Shown here: piece after piece, positions 1-10,200 of the stretch | How positions within the stretch are numbered: position 1 is the first letter of the stretch | How the letters are laid out: each line of letters starts with the position of its first letter | NCBI GenBank assembly: GCA_002633005.1 | Contig: NMRA01000028.1 | Location: forward strand, 927,906 to 951,938 | Direction of reading: 5' to 3' | Source: Phoronis australis | Lineage: Eukaryota > Phoronida > Phoronidae | DNA: 24,033 nucleotides | Translations under genes and position numbers: made by a program | Notes under the pieces: model-generated | Seen by the model: only the letters and a program-made list of their open reading frames with translations | What the model was told of the DNA's origin: nothing | Databases searched by the model: none

Positions 1-40
1 CCCCCCCCCCCCCGAGCTCAAAATCCTGGATCCGCCCCTG
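1..40. mobile_element. Right end of a TIR element with poly-C run (partial)
   Basis: The window opens with 13 C residues followed by ATCCTGGATCCGCCCCTG at 23-40. This closely matches the right end of the element at 23015-23297 (ATCCTACATCCGCCACTG, 23280-23297; about 15 of 18 bases). It therefore looks like the terminus of a second copy of the same short terminal-inverted-repeat family, whose body lies left of the window. Confidence 0.45.
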
Positions 41-1204
41 TGCCCTCCTTGGGCCACAAAAAAGTAAAATGACATGGAAATAAACATGTGCATTTACTAT
101 GTTGCAGTTAATCGTGAACAAGTTCTTTAATGTGTATACGTTTGCTAGACACAGACAATACAAAATGAAAAATATCTCACATATCTGCCACTGGGTCCCT
201 CGCCATTTTTCTTTGCAATTTTTTCACTGATGAAATTTTCTTTCTGGCCTTATTCTGGATCAATATCTCTCCAAGCCTGCTGCTTACGTATGTGGCATCA
301 ATTTTCTTGTTCTCGACTATGACATTGGCTTTTTCTCTGATCAGTTATGGGAGGGAACATTTTTCCTCACAAGAAAAACTTTTAGCCCTTTTTTGCTAAT
401 GTCTGCACTGATTCTACTGCTGTTTGCCATTTTGTTCAAGGGTTCATTGATTAAGCACTTCAATAGTTTCTTTGTTGCATTAAATCCGGATCAACACAGT
501 AGGGTGGCTCGGATACCTTAAACCTAGGTTTACTAAACCTGCTTCATGGTCTAACAAAACCAGGCTTTTAGACTTTTAAACCATGTTCGTGACATGCAAG
601 TTTTTAGACCAGGTTTAGGTGGTTTTGTTGAACCAGTTTTTATGAAATAGGCTGTTAACGAAGTTGTGAATCATAAGTAACTGAATATGTTGTAAGTATG
701 GAGTGGACTAAAATTATTGTTTTGAGCTTGATTAGCTTATATAAACATTGCATGGTGACGCTCTTTATTTCCGATATCTACACCTCGAGTGGGTCTTGGA
801 GGAATTACTTGAAAATTCTTCCAAATCTCTTCACCATTTTAGGTATTAAAGGGAAACGATGGCCAAGAAGGTGTAATTATGTATTTTTGTTCCACATATT
901 GAGTAATAAACTCCACAAAAATCACAAAAACAAAAAATTATTTCACTTTCTTTGTGCACTTGGTGGATCAAACCACACATGTGACCGTCCTCTATCAAAC
1001 ATCTCATCATGCCCATCGTGTTTTCCCGCCAAGTCATTATCTCCCTCGGGAAATAACTATTTGGGTTATTACTCTGTAGTTATCTGTGGTTCAGGCTTGT
1101 GTTGAGGGATGCTGAGTGCTGATTGGTTTACTGTTGACTTGTTTCAAGAATTGTCTCCTAACTGTTGTTGCACAAAATGAACATTGATCTAACTCCTCTT
1201 CTAG
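41..1204 (+). other. Intron upstream of the first visible exon
   Basis: There is no recognisable coding exon. The longest open frames (for example 698-1105) have no family resemblance, no plausible splice context and low-complexity intron-like composition. The intron ends with a pyrimidine-rich tract and TAG at 1202-1204. It holds an inverted-repeat cluster at about 520-629, described separately. Confidence 0.6.
520..629. repeat. Nested inverted repeats in intron
   Basis: A perfect 14-base palindrome, TAAACCTAGGTTTA, lies at about 519-532. TAAACCTG (534-541) is inverted as CAGGTTTA (610-617), and AACAAAACCA (553-562) is inverted as TGGTTTTGTT (620-629). Together they could fold into one arm-rich hairpin of about 100 nt, typical of a small foldback or MITE remnant. 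No target-site duplication was identified. Confidence 0.4.
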
Positions 1205-1272
1205 CCCCCTGAAGACAAAGACAAGCTACGCCCACATCCCAGAAAGTCTCGCAGTCGAAGTCCTTATGATAG
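1205..1272 (+). CDS. RBM26: RBM26-like exon: start of Arg/Ser-rich region
   Basis: The acceptor is CTTCTAG at 1198-1204. The exon starts in phase 0 and reads PPEDKDKLRPHPRKSRSRSP then YD, ending phase 2. The donor GTCTGT is weak (no purine at +3/+4 and no consensus AAGT), so this intron may need splicing enhancers or be regulated. The charged Arg/Ser composition matches the segment before the zinc finger in relatives. It is assigned because it joins the next exon to give YDRNRRGR in frame. Confidence 0.75.
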
Positions 1273-4200
1273 GTCTGTTTGTAATGTTTTCAAAATTTTC
1301 TTACCTCTTACAGTACAGAAAACTATTGAAACGTAAAATGTTGAGGATTGTTATAAATTATTGAACAATATTGTAGTCTGGGGATTTTTTCTTTGATGTG
1401 CTACCTAGAAGTTCCCTGTGTTATTCTTAATCACGAATATGTATACTTTATTGGTGCCTGGAAAAAGTTCTCTTAATGATTGCATTTGTTTTAAGGAATT
1501 GCAAAATGTTATGTCCCACTATAAGTAATTTCCCTGGCTGTTTATACAGAAAAAATTGTTTAAACTTTCTTTAGGAACAGACGTGGCCGCTATGATGACA
1601 GGTCAAGGTCAAGGTATGACGACAGGCGCCGGCGAAGGTCTAGGTCACGTAGTCGAAGCAGGTCGAGGAGTTTATCACCCAGGACAGGCCGGTCGAGAGG
1701 TCGGAGGTCAAGAACACCTGACAGAGGTGAGATCTTAAAATGGCTCTATGAGTCCTACTAAGTCAGTCTTCACGCAGAGCTTTTGTTGGAAATAACCTGT
1801 GAAATAAAGTGACAGACCGTGGTTTGCAAGGCATGTCTTTAGGCAGAGTAATTCTTCAACTAAGAAAATTTTATTGTTTGTCGTTAGCTTGGTTTGTGTT
1901 GTGTAGATGTCATGAAATACGACTAGGTAAAGCATATACTATTTTCGGCAATGAAAATTTAAAAATTGTGGCAATCATTGTTTGTGCAATAAGTTAATAA
2001 TTGTTGTAATCTTCAGTTTGGATGCTATCCAATTGATTGAATTGGTTATTGAAGTAAGGCGCAAAGAGCAGTTCATGAAACATGCAGCCTGTGCTTTGTT
2101 CTATTTATAAAAATGTAAAATATTTATATGTCGCGTACTTCCAAGGGTTATTTACTATATTGCTGTGTTCATGTTACTGTGTTCATATTACTGCGTTCAT
2201 ATTACTTATCCATAGTACCTGACACTAACGGCCATCTAGTGAATGGTGAAGTCGTGTGAACAAACTCAGTGTAGAAGTTCTAGAGATTCAGGAGCATTTG
2301 CTGATGTGAACTGTTCGATAGATGGCAGCACTGTCTGTTGTAGGCTCTGATGGTTTTTGTCACATCATATGTTAAAAGTAATTTGCCTTCATTGGCACTG
2401 AGCCAGTGGTATGTCTACATGTTAACAGTCGCAGAAGCTTTGACAGTAGTTGTGCATTGCGTTGTTTATATTACAGGTAATAAGTCTAGATCACCTGTAG
2501 ATCGCCACTCCCGTCCCAAGTCAGGCACTCCTGAATGGAGTCGCCCACCACCAAAACCTCGGTGTAGGGACTTTGATGGTGAGTACTTAGGAATTATCTA
2601 ATCAGCCTCTGTGTGTTTGGGAACTTGGTACGTACTTCAAGGTATTATAAACCAAGAACTCGTTCCAAGAAACTGACTCAAGTTCATATTTTCTTAAGTC
2701 TAAGATTTTCTCAACTTCCAAAATTTTGTAACTTCAACATCCAGCAAGTTAAGACTTAACTTGGAATAGGTCCCTGGTGTCAAAAACCAACTTTCCTCAC
2801 AGCGTATTTAGTGTTGCAAAGTGTTATAGTGTTCTGATCCTTTGTTTGAATTGAAGTTGGTTGAAAAATTATTACAACGCCTAGAATTCTCCTGGCGGTC
2901 ATGCTGGCTTGGCGACTGACAATAATCCGCTGTGACTGGCACCTAAATGATCCGTATTGAGCAGTAACAAATTTCTCAGTTCTTGTCAAGCTTAGAAATC
3001 ATTCCTAATCTGATTAAGGCACAAGATGAAAGTGATTTTGTAAAATTAAGTGGCTGAAATCAAAATTTTTTTTATTGATCGAAAACATGGATTCATTGCC
3101 CGACTAAAGTGAAGTTGGAAAGTGATTTGTGGTTATTGATTTTCAGTAACTAGAGGTGTTGGTGCATTCAGGCATTAAACAAGTACGCGCAATTTGTGAA
3201 AGCAGATTGCCCATTGTTCACCAAGATCGTGGTCGTCTTTTGACTTGCAGAGGAGCGGTTCTGCATGTTTGGTGACATTGTGGTGGTCTTTGACTTGCAT
3301 GTGCCTTTGACTTTCAGAGAAGGGGTTCTGCATGCTTGGTGATATGTGTCCGTGTGACCACGGCACTGACCCTGTGGTGGTCGAGGATGTCAATCTTCCT
3401 AGCATGATACAATTTCAACCAACTCCAGGTAAGTCTGTAGTTTGTATTGCTGGTGTATCATAAGATGTACTGTCCATACTATCCTCATAAAATGTTTGAC
3501 GTTAGGCTTAAAGATTTTCAATTTAGGACATTACATGTTGTCAAGTAAAAATTCATTCTGTCAAAATTTTCAACAAAAGTAAGTATTGAAGAGGTTTGCT
3601 CAGATTGTATCTCCCAGCTGTCACTGATCAACATGTAGTGAGAACTTGACCATGTACAACAATGTATAGAACTTTTGAGAAATGGAAAAGACCACTGCTG
3701 TGTTCCATAGATGCATGACACTCACTGGATCACGTGCTTTGCTTGTAATGCATGGCGATATGGTGTGAGGACTCGCCTCATCTCGCGTTTTTTCGAGTTT
3801 TTTCCATCTACGGAATGCCACCCAGTTTTATCTACTATTTTTTTGTTCCAAATTGAAGATTTCTTCATTACCATTATTCTTGGACTGAGGATAACAAGCT
3901 CAGTTTTCCATCTAATGAGTGAAGCCTACATCTGTACATGTGTCTTGCTCAATGCTATTCCAGGCCCGTCAATGCCCCCACGTGGGCCCCCCATGATGAG
4001 ACCCCCTCCTCCCGGCATGGAGAGACCACCGTTTAACAGTAAGTTGTTCCTTGAATGATTAAAATGACCTATGATGCCATATGAACTGTTCCATAATACT
4101 TAAATGTGGTTTGGCTTTAAAAAGGTGGTGTGCTTAAAATTGTTGCTTATCACAAGCCTCAAAACACTGCTAGAGCTGTTATCAAAACAGAAAATAAAGT

Positions 4201-7200
4201 CCTAAATGTCCTCTCGAAGCAATAACAATACTGAAGTGCACTGTTGACACTATGAAATGGTTGTTTATGAGTTGCTGTCATGTCATGTTCTAATCTGACT
4301 ATGTTTCTTGCCAGGACACCCAGGCCCTCCTCCACCAGGAATGAACAGACCTCCCCCTCCAGGTCCACGGTTAGCTCCTCCAGGTATAGGCGGGGTTCCA
4401 CCACCCCGACCCANTCCTCCAGGTATTGGCGGGATTCCACCACCCCGACCCATGGATATGAACAGGCCTCCGTCTTTCAACAGTACGTAGCAATAGCTAT
4501 GCAATTGATGTAATATTTCTACAATTCAAATGCACGGTGGCCAATCTTCATGCATAAGAATCCACGTAGTTGTTCACCCAAGTTGCGTCATTATCTCGTT
4601 ATTTCTTTCTCGTGAGCTGTGGATTTTTTGTCACTCACTGCTAGAAATGAGTTCTTCAATAAAGAATCGGGGTGCATTAGAAATGAAAAATACTAATGAG
4701 AACAGAATTATGTTTAGGAGAAAAAAAGGTTTGCAGAATCATCACTGATGTTTGTCAAGAAAATGAAGCTGATTGTTGCATTATGATTAATTAAGAACAA
4801 CTCTACATCTGATAAGTGAAGTGTGTCTATGATAACTGCCATTCTAACTTGGTGCATCACAATAATATTCAATCCTTTAGAGCATTTGTTACTAAAGACT
4901 TTATTATAATTTAAGCAGGAAATTAAAAACTACAAGTTTGTGATGGGTATTTCAGTTCTTGTTTTGCCACGCTTTCCACACTGACTCCGTGTGGTTTATT
5001 TCTGTCAAATGGTGGTACCTATTTCTACACCTTTAATTCTGTTGATTTTCGAAAATCTCGTTCACGTGCAGAGAGTCGCCCGTATCAGCCTGAGCCATAC
5101 AATCCAGAGGCGCCAGCTATAAGGCAACAAGGTCCCCCAGGAGGACCACGGTACTGGCCCAGGGTGCCAGGCAATCCTCCACCCAGGGGTCTCGGAAACC
5201 AGGCACCCAGGATGCCCGCACCACAGAGACAACGGGAGATTGTCAGTGTTCCAACCCAGCCTCAAGAAGGTATATTCACTTGAAGTGATGCATTCTCAAG
5301 GAACAGCACAGTCATGATATCGTCTAAGGGATTCAATAATCTTTATTTGAATAGTCTTCTGTTGTGTGTGTGTTCTTGGATGGACATTACAGAGTGTAAA
5401 ATCATCATAGTGTATTAAGTGATAGTTACATTATGAGAGGAACTTAACACTTGTCTTCATGCGTGTATGTATGCTTATTATGTTTTTGTGTGAAGGTAAG
5501 CACAGCATGTATCCAGACCTAGTCACTTGAGTGAAACCAAAGAGCAAAATTTGATGCTTGACTTCCTCATTACAAAACGGTGGGTGTTGTTTTCAATTTA
5601 ACATTATTTAAGGTACCGAAAATGAAAAGAATATTGTCGAAATACATGCATTGTTACAGGCTTAGTTTGCTCGTATTGTACTTTGTTGGGAGCAAAGTCT
5701 TCCTCTCTATGTACATAATTTATATGGTGTGCTTTAGTTACAATACACCTTAGTTTCCCAAAGTTGCTGAAATTTTCTCACAATTTGGACATTGAATATT
5801 ATTTTTAGCTCAGTACATATATTTTGTTACTCTAACGCAATAAATTGTTGCCTTACAGCTCCACAACCTGCAGTGGCTGACATGAGGCAAGTCATTCGTT
5901 CACGACAAGACTTTAGCCAAAATCAGGATAGCGCACCCCCAACCAAGAGGCCCCATTTTGACTACAACCGATTAGGTAAGTCAACACGATTCATAAACCT
6001 GGCAGCCCTTTTATCTTACCTTTTCACTGGTTATTGTGTTGCTTTGAAATAATTAATTTAAGTTGATTAAGTTATACCTTTTGATTAATTTTTCAAATTA
6101 TTGTTCAAGATAGATGTAAACCATCACAGGTAATATAATCTGAGAAGCTGACATGATATATACTGGTGATTGCTTGTCATTTTCCATCTCGCTGTCTTTG
6201 ACAGGAACCCAGAAGCCCAAGTTTGATCCAAATAATGCCACGTTGGAAGTGAGAAAGATACCAACACAGCTCAACACGATAGCTAAGCTGAACGAGCACT
6301 TTGAGAAGTTTGGAACTATCGTTAACCTGGAAGTGAGTTGTTGAAAGATGATTTTCTGAGTTGGCATCAGGCTCACCTATCATTTTACCAATCTGTAGGT
6401 CATTCAGTCTAGTTTGGGTACTTGAAATTGGGGGGGTTTTTTGACAAACTTTGGCAGCTCCTGCCTTCAGGTTTTACTGCAAGAAATGACATGTTTTTGT
6501 TTCTTAATTTCTCTATCAATTATCTCCTTCTATGAGATTACTCATATGTTTCATTCACTAGTTCGTCTAATGCATTCATTTCAACCTTGGTTACAGATTT
6601 GTTGCGGTGGTGACCCCGAGGGAGCTCTAGTGACATTTGCCAACAACTTCCAGGCCAAGTCGGCATACAGGAGCAGTGAACCCGTCTTCAACAACAGGTT
6701 CATCAAAGTGTTCTGGCACAACAAACTTAACACCCAGGTAATGTGATCTTCACTTGGTGGTAGCGTTCTCAGTCATCTGTNTCGTCATCATCTTTATCGT
6801 CATCTTTTTGGTTAATTTCGCCAAGTTTCGCTCCTCAGAGCGCTTTCATTTCTTTCTCGTGAGCTGTGGATTTTTTGTCACTCACTGCTAGAAATGAGTT
6901 CTTCAATAAAGAATCAGGGTGCATTAGAAATGAAAAATACTAATGAGAACAGAATTATGTTTAGGAGAGAAAAAGGTTTGCAGAATCATCACTGATGTTT
7001 GTCAAGAAAATGAAGCTGATTGTTGCATTATGATTAACTAAGAACAACTCTACATCTGATAAGTGAAGTGTGTCTATGATAACTGCCATTCTAACTTGGT
7101 GCATCACAATAATATTCAATCCTTTAGAGCATTTGTTACTAATGACTTTATTATAATTTAAGCAGGAAATTAAACTACAAGTTTGGTGATGGGTATTTTA

Positions 7201-10200
7201 GTTCTTGTTTTGCCATGCTTTCCACACTGACTCCTTGTGGTTTATTTCTGTCAAATGGTGGTACCTATTTCTACACCATTAATTCTGTTGATTTTCGAAA
7301 ATCTCGTTCACGTGCAGAGAGTCGCCCGTATCAGCCTGAGCCATACAATCCAGAGGCGCCAGCTATAAGGCAACAAGGTCCCCCAGGAGGACCACGGTAC
7401 TGGCCCAGGGTGCCAGGCAATCCTCCACCCAGGGGACTCGGAAACCAGCCACCCAGGATGCCCGCACCACAGAGACAACGGGAGATTGTCAGTGTTCCAA
7501 CCCAGCCTCAAGAAGGTATATTCACTTGAAGTGATGCATTCTCAACGAACAGCACAGTCATGATATCGTCTAAGGGATTCAATAATCTTTATTTGAATAG
7601 TCTTCTGTTGTGTGTGTGTTCTTGGATGGACATAAAAGAGTGTAAAAATCATCATAGTGTATTAAGTGATAGTTACATTATGAGAGGAAGTTAACACTTG
7701 TCTTCATGCGTGTATGTATGCTTATATGTTTTTGTGTGAAGGTAAGCACAGTATGTATCCAGACCTAGTCGTGTGCACCTGCATTGAAAACACTTGAGTG
7801 AAACCAAAGAGCAAAAATTGATGCTTGACTTCCTCATTACGAAACAGTGGGTGTTGTTTTCAATTTAACATTATTTAAGGTACCGAAAATGAAAAGAATA
7901 TTGTCGAAATACATGCATTGTTACAGGCTTAGTTTGCTCGTATTGTACTTTGTTGGGAGCAAAGTCTTCCTCTCTATGTACATAATTTATATGATGTGCT
8001 CTAGTTACAATACACCTTAGTTTCCCAAAGTTGCTGAAATTTTCTCACAATTTGGACATTGAATATTATTTTTAGCTCAGTACATGTATTTTGTTACTCT
8101 AACGCAATAAATTGTTGTTTTACAGCTCCACAACCTGCAGTCGCTGACATGAGGCAAGTCATTCGTTCACGACAAGACTTCAGCCAAAATCAGGATGGCG
8201 CACCCCCAACCAAGAGGCCCCATTTTGACTACAACCGATTAGGTAAGTCAACACAATTCATAAACCTGGCAGCCCTTTTATCTTACCTTTTCACTGGTTA
8301 TTGTGTTGCTTTGAAATAATTAATTTAAGTTGATTAGGTTATACCTTTTGATTAATTTTTCAAATTATTGTTCAAGATAGATGTAAACCATCACAGGTAA
8401 TGTAATCTGAGAAGCTGACATGATATATACTGGTGATTGCATGTCATTTTCCATCCCGCTGTCTTTGACAGGAACCCAGAAGCCCAAGTTTGATCCAAAT
8501 AATGCCACGTTGGAAGTGAGAAAGATACCAAAACAGCTCAACACGATAGCTAAGCTGAACGAGCACTTTGAGAAGTTTGGAACTATCGTTAACCTGGAAG
8601 TGAGTTGTTGAAAGACGATTTTCTGAGTTGGCATCAGGCTCACCTACCATTTTACCAATCTGTAGGTCATTCAGTCTAGTGTGGGTACTTGAAATTGTTT
8701 TTTTTTTTTTGACAAACTTTGGCAGCTCCTGCCTTCAGGTTTTACTGCAAGAAATGACATGTTTTTGTTTCTTAATTTCTCTATCAATTATCTCCTTCTA
8801 TGAGATTACTCATAAGTTTCATTCACTAGTTCATCCAATGCATTCATTTCAACCTTGGTTACAGATTTGTTGCGGTGGTGACCCCGAGGGAGCTCTAGTG
8901 ACATTTGCCAACAACTTCCAGGCCAAGTCGGCATACAAGAGCAGTGAACCCGTCTTCAACAACAGGTTCATCAAAGTGTTCTGGCACAACAAACTTAACA
9001 CCCAGGTAATGTGATCTTCACTAGGTGGCGTTCTCAGTCATCTGTACTGAGGCTGTGGTATAGCAAAATGCATTGCTGCAAAAATTTATCTCTGCCTGTG
9101 TAAGAAAATAATCCTTTAGTTAATTGGCATGCTAACACGTTATGCAAGGAATCCTTTAGTTAATTGGCATGCTAACACGTTATGCAAGGATGTGACTGTC
9201 TTTTGGATATTTTGTCTAAGAAAATAATCCTTTAGTTAATGGGCATGCTAACACGTTATGCAAGGATGTGACTGTCTTTTGGATATTTTGTCAGATTCCT
9301 GTTACAAAATGGCTGGTAGAGAACATCGATGTCTTTTCTCACAGTTCAGTGCATGTGACTCATCTAGAGACCTTGCACAACATAACAGGCCGTCTGTTCA
9401 ATGTTGTTTGTTAACTTTTATTAAACCCATGGATTTGTTCACAAACTCGCTGTTTTCCTGTGATTTCAGATGTTTGGTTATGGACCATGGCATGGTTTTA
9501 TGGAGGTCATTGTTTACGTTTCCTGTTTATTTTAGTTGTGGGCTGCATTCCGTAAATACAATGAACTCATGAAAGCTCAAGACCACATGATCACACTCGC
9601 TTTATTCGCTAGTGTCTTGTGTCTATGGAATGCAACCCTTGTTTTGTAGCACTCTCATCTGTCATGTTTCTATTAAATTCTTATTACGGTTTTGTTTTGT
9701 TTCTTATAACGGGCGATTGCATAAGCATACACTTGGCACAAGTTTGAAAAGCTATTCTTTTCAGGACCTAGATGGAGTATTTTATGAATGCTTATGGATT
9801 TGTTTCTGTGCAATACTTGAACCAGTTACTCCAGAATCATCAAGTATAAATTGTTGGCACCTGTTTTGCCTTGTATCAAAAATGTGAAACATAGGAATGT
9901 AGGTGGTTTACATGTGACTTTCTTGTCTGTTCACAGAACCAAGACACCAACTCAAGTCAACCACCTAGTGAGGCTCACAAGTCTGTGAAAGATAGGTTAG
10001 GCATTCCGGCGCCACACAAAATGTCCCTCAATAATACTCATACTAAGACAGAGGTGAGTTACATTAGAGAAGAATACTCTTTTCCTGTATCACTTACCTC
10101 TGACAGATATGCAATAGGTTTAACTCATTATTTCAGTGTTCAGTATTGTTGCAGCCACCGCTAGAGGTAATCTCCCACCTAATGCCGTATTCCTTTATTC

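Larger units (their letters stand above)
4601..6780 (+). repeat. Tandem duplication, copy 1 (about 2.2 kb, four exons)
   Basis: This stretch aligns end to end with 6848-9045 in direct orientation. It contains four exons (5072-5269, 5859-5975, 6205-6332, 6597-6737) with their introns. Exons differ at 7 of 584 bases by eye. Introns carry scattered substitutions and small indels, such as a short extra segment near 7770-7791 in copy 2 only. It ends at CAGTCATCTGT, where an undetermined base (6781) begins a 67-base spacer absent after copy 2. Confidence 0.95.
6848..9045 (+). repeat. Tandem duplication, copy 2 (about 2.2 kb, four exons)
   Basis: Direct repeat of 4601-6780, with all eight splice sites intact and all four reading frames open. 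After 9045 the sequence becomes the unique downstream intron. Similarity is high along introns as well as exons, so the event is recent or allelic rather than an ancient selected exon duplication. Confidence 0.95.

Noticed and set aside
698-1105. 135-residue open frame in the first intron
   Set aside because: No similarity to the expected upstream RBM26 sequence, low-complexity AT composition and no splice context.
5062-5265. Minus-strand 67-residue frames in exon A (both copies)
   Set aside because: Their apparent conservation between copies only reflects the recent duplication; they are antisense to a real exon.
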